Shown: positions 9,976 to 21,595 of the stretch, piece by piece
Layout: each line of letters begins with the position of its first letter
How positions within the stretch are numbered: position 1 is the stretch's first letter
Notes under the pieces: generated by a model
Told to the model about the DNA's origin: nothing
The model's database searches: none
Seen by the model: only the letters and a program-made list of their open reading frames with translations
Assembly (NCBI GenBank): GCA_029215795.1
Contig: JARDYH010000007.1
Span: forward strand, 23,881,763 to 23,945,762
DNA length: 64,000 nucleotides
Source: Anniella stebbinsi
Taxonomy: Eukaryota > Chordata > Lepidosauria > Squamata > Anniellidae
Reading direction: 5' to 3'
Position numbers and translations under genes: made by a program

Positions 9976-11282
9976 TATGGCAACAAAGGCCATAGGATGA
10001 GTGTATAATTAAAAAGCCAATGAAATATAAAAAAAATGAAAAATAATTACTATTTTAAAACCGTAAAAAATGAGTGAGAACTGGTAGAAATAGCCACATA
10101 CGATAGCCGTGTGTTGACTAAAGATATGACATTAGCACCTAAGAGCATGGAAATGTTTTCAACCCTATAAAGTTGTGCATCCTAAACACTTTATAGTGGC
10201 TACTAGAAGTTGAAATATTTTTAGTCCCTTTATGGCATCTTATGCATTTAGTCCATTCCATACAAATGACCACTTCCCTTCATCTAAGAAATGTCATCTC
10301 CTTCACCCCCTGTTGCTGTCCCAATTACATCATGGTGAGATTCACACAAAGTATAGTGGAGTCACTGCCAAAACTAATATACATCCAGTTTTCTCTGCTA
10401 CCAGAAGGCTTCCAAAATCTTGCTCAGCATCTAGAAGCCCAAGAATTAGATTTAGCGCACATCTAATATGTTGGTCTACCTATCCATTGTCATCATTGTA
10501 TCATTGTCATCTCCCGAAATAATAATACATAATAAAGGTTAGAAGAGTTTTTAACTGATAATTCATCTGTCTCAATACTGTTTTTTTAGATCTCACCATA
10601 ACCTGAAAAGAGGTGTCTTTTTGAGATATTGAAGGTAGTGCAAAATCATCTAATCAGCAAAACCTATTTTTATTATTTTTACGATGGAAAGGCTATCTTT
10701 TAATAGTCTTTTAAATGCCCTATTTTGTTAACACACCAGAATCAAAGCAGCCTCCTCAAAAACTAAACAATTTGCACCCTCACCAGTTAACATTGGCATC
10801 ACTCAAGACTTTGTTGATTAATCATCCAGATAAACAAATTAGAGCTTGTAGACATGATATTTAGTGCCATCAATGTACATGGCAGTAGTATAACATTATT
10901 AGGCTTAATGGCTTTATTGGGTTTTAATTGTAGGTTGTATGCTTCCTTGAACATATGAAAAAGTAAGAGAAACAGAAGGAAAAACTTATTGTGGATACAG
11001 AATTGGAGGTTGGGCTGGAGATCCAATCAGTGCGCAACCCACCATTGACCACAATAATTAAATCAGATACTCATTTCCATTGATGTTCCCAATGACCTAG
11101 ATCTCCGCATGAATGTCATCTTGTATTCATGCAACTCCTCATTCAGCTTTTCTGGGTCAGGCCCTTTCTATAATGTCTGTGTTAGCTTCTGCTCAGGCAT
11201 CCCAATCTTGATGTTCCCGTGCTGCTGCTTTGCATGCCAGTGATCAACTCATAGATAAACCTCTACCCACATGATGAAGGAT

Positions 11283-11490
11283 ATGATATTATAGGAGCTG
11301 GCACAATGGAGAATTTAGAGTGTCACGCTAAGACTGGGGAAATGCAGGTTCAAATCCTCTCTCAGCTGTAAAGCTTGCTGGGCATCTATGGGTCAGTAAC
11401 TCTCTCAGCCTAACCAAACTCATAGCATTGTTGTGAGGTCCTGAGCAATTTGGAGGAATGTTGGAAGAGAAATATAATAAATAAAATCAT
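11283..11490 (+). mobile_element. tRNA-derived SINE (Sauria-type layout), plus
   Basis: B-box-like CAGGTTCAAATCCTC, then GCTTGCTGGGCATCTATGGG, CAGTAACTCTCTCAGCC, GCATTGTTGTGAGG and an AATAAATAAAAT tail. The same body is found in minus copies at 24370-24620, 41185-41425 and 41790-42040 and a plus copy at 61165-61370. Confidence 0.65.
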
Positions 11491-11859
11491 ATAATGCAGA
11501 ACTGGGGTGCCACCCCTGGAAAAACCCTGTCCACATAACAGTTAATGAATTTGTGGTAAGCTGATTATGACCATGTCCACACTTGTAAATGTGTAGCCTC
11601 CATTCACAGGTACAGCTGAGGCTGTAGGGGTAGGACCAGTGGATGAAATCCCATTTATCCCTCCCCTCCCCCTCCACTCACTGATTGTAGAATGGTTGTG
11701 TTAACATGGTTTAGCCAAAATGTGAGCCATGAAGGTTTCATCATTTTATTTGCTCACCCAGGGAAAACTTGGGTGAACAAATGTGTTTCCAGGAGGTGGA
11801 AAGATAACACATTTTCTGCCTTCCAAACTACAGGAGGGAAGGTTTTCCAAAGATTGGGT

Positions 11860-12115
11860 GGGAATTTCAGCAGGTGTCATTTGTATGCATGCAGTACCTG
11901 GTGAAATTCCCTCTTCATCACAACAGTTAAAGCTGCAGGAGTCCTGCCTAGCGTGACCAGATCCAAAAGAAGACAGGGCTCCTGCAGCTTTAAATGTTGT
12001 GATGAAGAGGGAATTTCACCAGGTATTGCATGCATACAAATGGCACCTGAAATTCCCTTTTCTCTACAACTGTTAAAAATACAGGAGCCCTGTCCTCCTT
12101 TTCATGTGGTCACCT
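11860..12115. mobile_element. Foldback MITE, family A, left-truncated copy
   Basis: GAATTTCAGCAGGTGTCATT, GGTGAAATTCCCTCTTCATC and GTTAAAGCTGCAGGAG, then the inverted half ending CAGGAGCCCTGTCCTCCTTT and GGTCACCTA. Confidence 0.8.
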
Positions 12116-12124
12116 AGTTGTCTC

Positions 12125-12600
12125 AAGCGACAAGCCAGTAGGCCTGCTGTAAGGAGTGCTCACTTACAAAGATGGTCTTCTCAGCAGAAAGTGACTCCTC
12201 TTGAGTAGGGCTCTTGGCAGAGAGTGCTAATGGGCAGCAGCTGATGCTGGGTGGGGCTCTGCAGCCTTTGTGGTTAAAAACCTTTGGTCAGAGCCTGCTA
12301 GTTACTGGAAGCTGTGTCTTGCCAGCTTCTTCTACCTTGTCTCCTGACTCAGTTTTGTGCTTGAACCTCTGAACTATAGATCTTGGACTCCTGCTTGACT
12401 CTTCTATTAGATTATGTATGTACTGGGCTGCATAACTTTCTTTGACTGCTGCCTGTTTGACTGCTCCTGCTGTGCTTGACTCTGTACGTTAGACTGATTA
12501 CCTGTGCCTGTTCTCTGGGTCAGTTCTGCCTTTGCCTGAACTCTCATGGACTGAAACTTTCCTGCTGAAACATAGGTCTGTGTTATTACTTAGCTTTGTG
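12125..12600 (+). mobile_element. LTR-like segment (related to 62128-62760)
   Basis: Shares AGAAAGTGACTCCT, GAGTAGGGCTCT, TGGGTGGGG and CTTTGTGGTTAAAAACC with the 62-kb segment, followed in both by a long run of CTGACTC/TTGACTG/CCTGCTT words. No paired copy or internal region is seen. LTR identity is inferred from architecture only. Confidence 0.4.
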
Positions 12601-12888
12601 GTCAGCCCTATCATGATATTGCTATAGCCAATGCAGAGCAGCAGGTTACAGCAAGCTATGGCACAAAATATGTGAAATAAGTGAGGCCTGAAATAAAATG
12701 TTGTACTGTATCCTTGCTGCTTCACCAGATGGATCCTATTCAGGGTTCTAGGCAGCCGTTGCCTTTGGGAAGAGCATTTAAGACACATGCCCCCATTCCC
12801 AGATATTGTGGTGGTGGTGATGATGATGATGCTCAGCTTTCCACAGCTGAGCATGCTTAGGCCTCATTGGGGAGGGTTGCCCTTTAGT

Positions 12889-13207
12889 AGGGTGACCATA
12901 TGAAAAGGAGGGCAGGACTCCTGTATTTTTAACAGTTGTATTGAAAAGGGAATTTCAGCAGGTGCCATTTGTATGCATGTGGCATGTGGTGAAATTCCCT
13001 CTTCATCACAACAGTTAAAAGCTGCAGGAGCCTTCCCTCTTTTGTATCTGGTCAAGAGAGCAGTGCTCCTGCAGCTTTAACTGTTGTGATGAAGGGGGAA
13101 TTTCACCAGGTGCTGCATGCATGCAAATAACATCTGCTGAAATTCCCTTTTCTATGCAGCTGTTAAAGATATTGGAGTCCTATCCTCCTTTTCATATGGT
13201 CATCCTA
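12889..13207. mobile_element. Foldback MITE, family A, complete copy with target duplication
   Basis: Starts AGGGTGACCATATG (T immediately before) and ends CATATGGTCATCCTA. The two halves are inverted copies around CTCTTTTGTATCTGGTCAAG. Flanks CCTTTAGT (12881-12888) and CCTTTAGT (13208-13215) form a 7-8 bp target duplication, which supports a hAT-like origin. No transposase is encoded. Confidence 0.85.
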
Positions 13208-14046
13208 CCTTTAGTCCTTTGGATTTAATGGACTTCTTCAACTCTTGGGTTTACTCTGAGCATGTGAATACTTCCATCATGTTTCTCGGTGGTCCCATTT
13301 TGGCTAAACAGCCATTGGCACTCACCACCTGTGTTTGCTCTCAGAAGGCTGTTGACTGGCAGGAGAAGGCAATTTCTAGTGGTAACCAAAACAATCTGTT
13401 TCCTCTAACGCTATTGTAACAGTTTATTTTTTGCCCCAAAAACAATATTCTCGGGTAATCACCTACTCTGTTAGAAAACTTCAAAGACAGCATACTGGTT
13501 AGTCTCTCTCTCATCTCCACAGAGAGTCAATGTGTAAACATGTTTCTATCTTAAAGCTGCATTAATTTTTTTGTGGTATTCAGAGGAGACAGAAAAACAA
13601 GGAAGTGGCATGGCCCAGGGGGGTTTCATACTATATAAGGAATAAAATGAAAGGCTTTTCATAGTAATTGGAATGCTCTTCTATGTAAATTTTCTTGTAG
13701 CAGAGAATGTCTATAGCAAAGCCAGTTATGGAACAGAAAATTATTCAGTTGGTCCTATTTTGCTTTGTTCATTTTGCTTTTCCTCTAGAGGTGCTGTAGG
13801 TGAGCCCTTTGCTTTTCAGTTGAAGAGAAGTTGTCCCAGATTGCTGACAATTTTAACCTAATCTTCGTCACTATCCTAGAAAGGCAAATCCAAGACACAC
13901 AGAAAAAAATTGAGTAAAAAGTGGGAAATATGTGGAATACATAATGTATACATAATGTGTATTATGCCCCAGCACTTATTGGTACACTTCAATCCCAATA
14001 AAAAGCATTCACATAGAACTAGCCCTAGTCAAGGAAACACTAACTA

Positions 14047-15335
14047 GGTTTGTGCAAAATGCTAACCTATACTCAGTGGGTGAGTGTGGATTGTTGTTGA
14101 GCTGTGGGTTAGCACCTCATCTGAACCCAGGACATTTTCTGCAGGGTGGCTTGTTAATCAAAAACAACACAACTAGTCTGGGCATGCTGGTGACAATAAA
14201 CAAAAAAGGTAAAAATAATAATATTAATAACAATTCTTTCAAAGTATTTAATATTTATGAGCTGCCTAAAGCAAAAGACAATCAAAACAATTACCAGTAT
14301 ATATTAACATAAAGATCACTATATTAAAACTTTCAAATCCCACAGATGCGTTTCGACCTATGGTCTTCTTCAGTGGTATAGAAAGTGTTCAAACTATACA
14401 AACACAGAATGCATAAATCACGAGAATCAATAATGTTTAAAAATTGCAACTGCAAACCAATTTAAGACACTTGCCAATCCCACATACAGAACTGTTTTTT
14501 GTGTAAAGTGAGTATCTGTGAGGTGAGCCAAAAGGCCCCACTCCTAATAATTCTTTTGGATTTGGCAAAAGACAGCAGTGCCCAGTAGTCAAGTAATGGT
14601 TTAGGGTGTTGCCGTCTTTTTGCCAAATCCAAAATAATTATTAGTAGTGGGGCCTCTTGGCTCACCTCACAGATACTCACTTTACACAAAAAACAGTTCT
14701 GTATGTGGGATTGGTAAGAGTCTTAAATTGATTTTAATACTGCAGCTGCACTTTTTAAACATTATTATTGATTCTGGTAATTCATGCATTCTATGTTTGT
14801 ATAGTTTGAATACTTCCTATACCACTGAAGAAGACCATAGGTCGAAACGCGTCTGTGGGATTTCAAAGTTTTAATATAGTGATCTTTATGTTAATATATA
14901 CTGGTAATCGTTTTGATTGTCTTCTGCTTTAGGCAGCTTGTAAAGATTAAATACTTTGAAAGAATGGTTATTAATATAAATACTTGGAAAGAATGGTTAT
15001 TAATATTATTATGAAAGAATTGTTATTAATGTTATTATTTTTACCTTTTTTGTTTATTGTCACCAGTGTACCCAATCTAGTTGTGTTGTTTTTGTATCTT
15101 TAAGGGGTTGGGAATATTTTCCTGTTTTGTTGTGTCTTGTTAATCATTCAGCATGGTTTATTTTTCTCAAACAAGCTACCTTGAGAACGCATTGTTTGGT
15201 TGTTCAAGGTAGTTAACAAGCCACACTGGATGGTTAACAAGCCAGCCTATGGAAAATGTCCGGGGTTCATCAAACAAGCCATGGCTCAACAAAACCCACA
15301 CTCAACCATTGAGCATGTTGTGTGAACAGCCCCAT
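14047..15335. mobile_element. Composite foldback: outer palindromic MITE split by an inner palindrome
   Basis: The outer left piece (ATGCTAACCTATACTCAG, ACATTTTCTGCAGGGTGGC) and outer right piece (GGTTAACAAGCCAGCC, GAAAATGTCCGGGGTTC, GCATGTTGTGTGAACAG) are inverted copies of each other. They belong to the family complete at 27505-27870. Between them lies a separate foldback at ~14155-15098. Confidence 0.7.
14155..15098. mobile_element. Inner foldback element with ~430-bp inverted arms
   Basis: Left arm ~14155-14585 and right arm ~14600-15098 are inverted copies, for example ACAACACAACTAG / CTAGTTGTGTTGT, GGATTTGGCAAAAGAC / GTCTTTTTGCCAAATCC and CCACTGAAGAAGACC in opposite senses. The right arm is longer because a GAATGGTTATTAATAT segment is locally triplicated (14960-15040). 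Arms carry the motif GAAGAAGACCATAGGTCGAA. Confidence 0.8.
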
Positions 15336-15688
15336 AAGCAATTTCCTACCCAATGAAACAAATGGGGGGGTGAACAACTGGAGAATTCTCTGGGAGATCC
15401 CACCTTTACCCTGACCACCATGAGCCAGCAGGGCTTTGGAAGTGGTGGCTCAGCTGCCTACCTTCAATCCTATCCCTGAACAGGTTTTCAGTACCCAAAA
15501 AAGCATTAAAACAAAACTCAGGATAGGAAAAATGAAAGGATTTAGAGAGAGAACCAATGTTGAGATTCTGGGATTTTGAATAGCCGTGTAGAAGCAGCCT
15601 GGTAGTTCAATTCACCTTTGTTCTTCTGTGTTCCCTGCACTATGATGTACATCCTTACACCTTCATTTCTTCTTTCTTTTGTTGACAG

Positions 15689-15818
15689 TGGATTAAATTT
15701 TATTGACCTTATGGTTCGGCAGGGGAACATTGACAATCCACCCAAGACGCCCCTTGTACCTGGATTTGAATGCTCTGGAATTGTTGAAGCTCTGGGTGAC
15801 AACGTGAAAGGTTTTGAG
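15689..15818 (+). CDS. VAT1L: VAT1L coding exon 2 (residues 76-119)
   Basis: Acceptor tctttcttttgttgacag, donor GAG|gtaatg. The first base completes the Cys codon left open by exon 1. It encodes GLNFIDLMVRQGNIDNPPKT, then PLVPGFECSGIVEALGDNVK and GFE. This is the GroES-like (ADH_N) part of the MDR fold. The PGFECSGIVEALG stretch is the family-typical turn and strand of that domain, and no zinc-ligand pattern is present, as expected for this branch. Nearly identical to the human exon, so under strong constraint. Ends in phase 0. Confidence 0.98.
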
Positions 15819-16144
15819 GTAATGTAATTTGTAGTTCTATGTGATTAGGATGAAGATTGTGTGCTTAATGCATGGAGGTTTTTATTTTTGGCAACTGTGA
15901 ATCAGTATTTCTCTAATGTCAATATGGTTGAGTCCAGGACACAGGAAGAGACCAATTAACCAGATATTGGTTGACTTGAGCTCAAGGAAGACTTTAACTC
16001 AACACATGACAGGAGTGAAAATAGTGAATCTTCAACCATAAAAAAGGCAAATTCAGTTATGGGGATTATTAAAACAAAAACAACCAGTAACATAACATCG
16101 TGATTTCCTTATTTCCAATGTCTGGGTGTGAGTGCTAATGCTTT

Positions 16145-16415
16145 TATAGTCAAAACAGCACCACCCATGTACAAGAGGGAGGTATCAGGAAGCATGGTGA
16201 AACCTTGAGCCTTGAAGATGTATAAAAAAAGCTTTCCAAAAAAACCCAGCGGGGGAAAAAACCAAATAACCCAATGAAGGGAAGCAAGGAATGTGGACTG
16301 TGTGTGTGTAGATGTGGGGAGGGGTGGAACAGAGTGGCTCGAATCCTGAATAGCAAGATTCCATGCTGCAACATTTTGTTGCAGGTTTCACTTGCCAGTT
16401 TGGGGAGGGTTGGTC
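16145..16415 (-). mobile_element. Interspersed repeat, family N, minus
   Basis: CCATGTACAAGAGGGAGGTA, GGGGAGGGGTGGAACAGAG, GCAACATTTTGTTGCAGG and TTTCACTTGCCAG. Other copies: 20555-20675, 36750-37030, 38515-38815 (plus) and 56990-57150 (minus). Transposon class unknown. Confidence 0.6.
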
Positions 16416-16742
16416 TACTCTATTCAGGCATAACAACTGACTAGGGCTTGTAGTAGAAATACTTGATTCAAAACCTGTTCCCATTATATGCAGTGGTTAT
16501 TATGTTTAAGTTTAGGAAACAGGAGTTCTGCTGAATGATTATGGTGTGTGTATGTGTGTCTACTTCCTACATGTGCACAGAAGAATTTGGTGGAACTGGG
16601 ATGACAGTCCTTTTTTAGACACTTTATTTAGTGAGACGTCATCCTGCCAGCAGCCTTTATAAATTCATAATCCTTTCAGTATCCCAAGGGCAGTTGAAAT
16701 GAAAGTACCTTGAGATGCTACAAATGTTTCTACTTTATAAAC

Positions 16743-17543
16743 TAGGGATGTGCACTGGATCGGACCCGATCCACGATCCGAGTCCGGTCCAGTGGGAAAT
16801 CGGATAAATTATCTGATTTCCGATCCAACAGCTGGATCGGCTGATCCAGTCCGAACCGATCCGAAAAGGCTCCGAACCGGATCGGCGGGCGCCCACTGGC
16901 GCCCACCGCCGCTTCCATGGGCGGGCGCCCGCTGATGACAGTGAACAGCGGGGGGGGGGGGGAGGAGGAGGGCGATTACCTTTGAGGGACGTCCGCTCCC
17001 GTCCGGCGCCGGCAGCTACTACCAGCGGGCTCCGCGGCCTGCTGCAGGGTGGCGCCGGGTGATCACCCGGCGGGTTACTCTAGAGCAAGCCGCAAAGCCT
17101 GCTGGCGGTAGCTGCCGGTGCCGGACGGGAGCGGGCATCCCTAAAAGGTAAGCAGTGGTGGGGAAGGGGGCTTACCCCCTCCCGGAGCCGTCCGCTTCTA
17201 TCCACGGGCGCCAGCGGATGGAAGCGGACGGCCCCAGGGGGGGTAGGGAGCGTGGGGGAGGGGGCTTACCTGCTGGGGCCGTCCACAGCGGACGGCCCTG
17301 GGGGGGGAGGGAGTTAGGCCCCCCCTCACCCACCCGCCGCCATTTTTTCCTCATAGACTTGCATTGCAATGCAAGTCTATGGGGGAAAAAATGGCGGCCG
17401 ATCCAAAAATTACCAATTTTTGGATCGGGATCGGACTCGATCCGGTCCGGGGGGCCTCCGATTTTGTCCGAACCGATCCATGACAAAATTGGAGGTCCCG
17501 ATCCGGGTCCCGATCCAATCCGGGGGGTCCGTGCACACCCCTA
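16743..17543. mobile_element. hAT-like foldback transposon (GATCC family), 801 bp, perfect 8-bp TSD
   Basis: Starts TAGGGATGTGCAC and ends GTGCACACCCCTA. It is flanked by perfect TTATAAAC copies (16735-16742 and 17544-17551). Sub-terminal CCGATCC/GGATCGG iterations recur at both ends. The GC-rich interior has two hairpins: 16985-17145 (arms CGCTCCCGTCCGGC and GCCGGACGGGAGCG) and 17352-17381 (a spacer-less perfect 30-bp palindrome). No transposase is encoded. It is a smaller relative of 42595-45883 with the same ends and a different core. Confidence 0.92.
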
Positions 17544-17867
17544 TTATAAACCTTTCTCCCCAAAGTATCCTTTTGTTGAACACAGTCGTACTCTAAAACA
17601 TCGCAATATAATTTGATCAAGGTCGAAGTATGCTCTTGCTGAATAAAATTAATGAATTAATTGCTAATAAAGAGATGTGTAGGCTGGGAGCCCTCTTGGG
17701 CAGAAAAGGGATTCATAAGTACCTTTAAGAAATAACAATAACTAAAAACTGCTTGCCATTGCTTTGCCCTTTTGGAAGCTATTTCTGCAATATTGGAAGA
17801 ACACCATCCGTGTGGGGGTGATTGTTAACTCTGGAGGACAGTCCATGTTGGGAGATACTAGGGAAGA

Positions 17868-17956
17868 TTGGGCATTGAGAGGCGCTGGAGATCAGTGGCA
17901 GAGCATATAATTTGCATTCATTAGATCCAAGGTTCAATCCCTTGTATCCCCAGTTT
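17868..17956 (+). mobile_element. tRNA-derived SINE head
   Basis: A-box-like GATCAGTGGCAGAGC, then TTTGCATTCATTAGATCC and the B box GGTTCAATCCC. Related to the tRNA-Ala SINE at 24858-25050. Confidence 0.6.
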
Positions 17957-17963
17957 AATAATA

Positions 17964-17999
<36 letters not shown>

Positions 18000-18000
18000 T
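17957..18000 (+). repeat. (AAT)n microsatellite
   Basis: Fourteen or so AAT/TAA units. Confidence 0.97.
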
Positions 18001-18119
18001 TAGGTAGCAAGTGTTGACAATAGGATAGCCACTTATGCATTGCCAAAAAGGGAAATCCATCACCAAATAGGAGTACGGGAATGCAAAGGTCTGCATAAAT
18101 ATTTGCATATGGTAATATT

Positions 18120-18235
18120 CAGTATCAGAGGAGGTATGCCTGTACACCAGTTGCTTGAGGTCATGGGCAGGAGGGTGCTGTTGCTACACTCATGTCCTGC
18201 TTGTGGTTTTCCCCTGGGCATCTAGTTTATTTATT
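18120..18235 (-). mobile_element. Family R repeat, minus
   Basis: GGGCAGGAGGGTGCTGTTGC, CACTCATGTCCTGCTTGTGG and GGGCATCTAG. Confidence 0.65.
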
Positions 18236-18500
18236 TACAACATTTGTATAATGCTCCACATCTAAACAGATTCCGGAGTAGTGAACAAACAAGAGATAAA
18301 ATGCTAAGAATAATACATGATATTAAAATTTTTGTTTTTATAAACAGAGTGCAAATAAAGTGATGGCTGGTCAACCAAGGAAGGTTTCCTGGAAAGGAGT
18401 TGTTTTCAGAAAACAAAACAGCACAGTGTTCCTTCCTGCCTGACCTCCAGAGGCAAGGAGTTCCATAGGAAGGGAGCCACCACACTGAAGACTCTTCTCC
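18228..18500 (-). mobile_element. Family D-like repeat, minus
   Basis: TTATTTATTTACAACATTTG, TATAATGCTCCACATC and an A-rich middle, ending CAAGGAGTTCCATAGGAAGG and GAGCCACCACACTGAAG. Sister of 35725-36015. Confidence 0.6.
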
Positions 18501-18559
18501 TTTACTTGATGGACCTTTGGTCTAATCCAACATGGCTCTGTTCTACGGGGTAGATGCTA

Positions 18560-18800
18560 ATTTAGAAAACATGACTACAGTTTAAATAGAATATCTCTCA
18601 TGATAGCGAGGAAGAGTGTGGTTAGATGCCTACTCGATCTGTGGTCTAGCTGCTAACTGTTCATGGTCTACTTCAAGACCCCTGCTGCTCTCCCTTCTTA
18701 TGGATATTGATCTTTGAACTGAACTTGGAGTTCTTCGGGTTTTGGGTGGTATAGAAATGCAATCAATGAAGAGTCATCTTAAAATAGAGGACTTTGTTTA
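18560..18800. mobile_element. MITE, family L, diverged copy
   Basis: CTGCTAACTGTTCATGG, CCCTGCTGCTCTCCCTTCTT and AAAATAGAGGACTTTG are shared in order with 41080-41465 and 48252-48601. Confidence 0.45.
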
Positions 18801-20096
18801 AAAGGGGGGCACATGACCAGCATAGATGGGAAAGACCTCACCAGTGACCCTAGAAAGCCAGTTAGAGTGTATGTCCCATTCATGCACAACAAAAATAATG
18901 ACCAACTGGCGGCGTAGAAGTTGGACTCAGCCTTTGAAGTGATTTCAACGAAATTCAATAAAGGTGTAATAAGTTTTTCCCCAGTGTCATGCATAAGGAA
19001 AACTATGTTTTCAAATTGTGAGGGAGTTTAATTTTTGCATCTCATTGTATTTTATGTATAATATTAGGCCTGGGTATATTTGTTCCATAAAATGGAAACC
19101 CTTATTACTAGACGGTACAGAATATATTATGAGACTGACCACTCACAAGGGCCTTCGTCTGTGTCAGAAAGAATATTTCTGACCCATAGGCAATTCTCCG
19201 GGGGTGAGGGGGTGGAGAATGATCCTTGAGAACAAAGAAGGTAATTGCTCCTGTGCTTGAAAACCAAAAGCAATATTTCTTGAAATGGATGGATTTAGCT
19301 TCAGGCGTGGAGAGTGTTAATATAATCATTTGTCTTTACAAGGTAATAAAATGGCACAATCTTTTACTAACTGGCGTAAATTCACCCTTGTTGGACAACT
19401 AGGGAATTTCATTCAGTGAAAATTATCTGTTTTGCCAAGAAGACTATTGTATTTAAGCAATGAGCAAGACATAACTTGCTGTGAGACTTAGCTGTGTGTT
19501 TATTGTGTATGCTCTTAAATAGGAATATGAACTTACCCATAGGACTAAACTGATCTCCATATTTGATATTGAAAAAATCTCACACGTACATACAGATCAA
19601 GTCAGCTTGTGACTCTGTGGGGGCTTTTATACTTTGTGCTTCAACACATAGCTTAGTTCAGTGGTGTGGGATGCTAAAGACTTGACTAGTTGACATTTTG
19701 GGTATTTTGGGCTTGCCTGCCACTGGAATAGGGTCCCCTCAAGCTTCCCAGAACTAGAATTTGACCCTCTGCCTGAAAGGGGTTCAATACCTTCCACTTA
19801 TGCACTCTACTCACTGTAGCACACTGTTTGTGTTCCAACAGTGTGTCTGTCATGTATATTATTTCTGAAAATAGAGATTCCATTCTTAGCTAGAATAGCT
19901 AATAGTAATTGACAAGTGAGGTATGCAACAAAATGATGCAGTGTGAAGTACTCCTGTTCAAAGTTTCATCCAGTCAGTTGTGCCATTTTCAAGAACACTC
20001 CGTTGAATTCCCCTCACCTTGTCTCCTGTGTCCCTCCCCCTTCTAACAATCGTACAATATTCTGTTGCCAGTGAGCATGCATAATCCATCATTGAC

Positions 20097-20490
20097 CCTG
20101 TTCAGAAGTCACATTAAGCCACAGTGGTTAAGCATTTTGAGCTAAATACTTAGCTTGCTCATTCAACACGCTAAGCCATGGTTAGACTAACTCTTTTGTA
20201 GGAAAGGGTTAGTGAGCATGCTTAAATTGTGGTTATGTAGCCATCATAGTTAGGAATGGTTCACACGATTCGCTAAATCATGGCTCACACAACTTGTTAC
20301 GCCATAATATTTAGCTCAAAATGCTTAGCCACCATGGCTTAGTGTGTCATCTGAGCAGGGTCTTTATGGCTTAGCATTTTGTGTGAACCATTCCTAACCA
20401 TGGTTGCTACGTAATGATGGTTTAAGCATGCTCGCTAATCATTTGATGCAAAATGGTTAGCAGCCTAACCATGGCTTAGTGTGCTGTTTG
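20097..20490. mobile_element. Palindromic MITE, family C, one full and one partial inverted copy
   Basis: CCTGTTCAGAAGTCACATTA, CTAAGCCATGGTTAG, TTAGTGAGCATGCTTAAA, AACCATTCCTAACCATGG and TTTAGCTCAAAATGCTTA, ending GGCTTAGTGTGTCATCTGAG. A reversed partial copy follows to ~20490. Related copies: 26003-26212 and 42517-46005. Confidence 0.75.
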
Positions 20491-20554
20491 GGGTGTTCCC
20501 CCCCCCCCGTAAACCCTCAGGGATTTTCCCACCTAAAGATGGGTGTGGGGTGCG

Positions 20555-20675
20555 TACATGCGTGTCTGCAAACCCTGCTGATACCTCCCTCTTGTATGTG
20601 GATGGTGCCACATTCTGGCTACATAAGCACCAGCACTCTGACAGTGAGTTTGCTATTAGTATGTATGATGTTGGA
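20555..20675 (+). mobile_element. Family N repeat, plus
   Basis: CTGATACCTCCCTCTTGTAT, GTGGATGGTGCCAC, TGGCTACATAAGCACCAGCA and CTATTAGTATGTATGATG. Confidence 0.6.
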
Positions 20676-21459
20676 TGTGCATCGTTTGACAATGAATCTG
20701 TAAGTTAATTATGTGTTGTGAATAAGGGCTGGAAACTAGTGTTTGGCAGCAAGAATAAATCCCTTCCATTTTCTCTCCTCAACATTATTGATCATGTCTT
20801 TAAAACTTCTTTGATGTTTCACTTAGCAAACTATAAAGTCCCAATTTGTTTTGCCTTTCCTTGTAAGGGAGATGCTCCAGCTCTTTTGATCATTGTAGAT
20901 TACCATTTCCATACCTTGTCCAGTGATGTCCTTTTCCAATGAGGCCACTAGAAATGAAAATTTCTTTTAAAAATGTCTTTGACTATAATATGTGAATTCA
21001 AAACCTACTTTTATTCGTATGGACTCCAACCTAGCATGCCTGAACATGATATATAGAATAATAATCTCCATTTTAAAACTGATTTCTACGGCTTTGTATT
21101 TGAAATAAGTCTGTCCCTTCTTTTTTTGCTGGTGTTGTCTCTCTTTGGTAAGTAACTGAATTTCAGCCGCAAGAGTAATGTGTATTGCTTTGCTATTTAA
21201 TTAGAACCTATCAAAAGGCACTGATAAAAGTTGGGTGCAGGTATAAGAATCCAATGATATAAAGTCAGCAGTCAGAATCCAATCTGAACTCTCAGTTCTT
21301 TTTTTGCTTTCTTTCTTTTAAGTGATAATTCCAACATATTGATGCTGCAATCATTGAGAACTGTGGCAGAAGACTAGCTTTGATCAGAGATAAACACAGC
21401 TCATTGAAGTCTACACAGAATGATCTGCTCTGTTTCTCTACGTGTATATACCAATTGCA

Positions 21460-21595
21460 GGGGAAATGGGTGAGAGGGTGCTGTTACACCATGTCCTGCT
21501 TGTGGGTCCCTGGTTGACAGCTGGCTGGCCAATGTGGGAATGGAGTGCTGGACCCTTGGCCTGATCTGGCCTGGCACTTATGTTCTTAATTGAAG
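21460..21595 (-). mobile_element. Family R repeat, minus
   Basis: GAGAGGGTGCTGTTACACCA, TGTCCTGCTTGTGGGTCC, GGAGTGCTGGACCCTTGGCC and TTATGTTCTTAAT. Confidence 0.75.

Larger units (their letters stand above)
404..15688 (+). other. VAT1L: VAT1L intron 1 (15.3 kb)
   Basis: Bounded by GT at 404 and the acceptor ttgttgacag ending at 15688. It is repeat-rich; individual repeats are listed separately. Stretches in which I see no gene and no assignable repeat are about 1110-2030, 3020-3320, 4085-5260, 5970-6390, 7075-7535, 7610-8070, 9115-9520, 9980-11280, 13220-14040 and 15340-15690. They are AT-rich non-coding sequence with stops in all frames. Confidence 0.9.
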
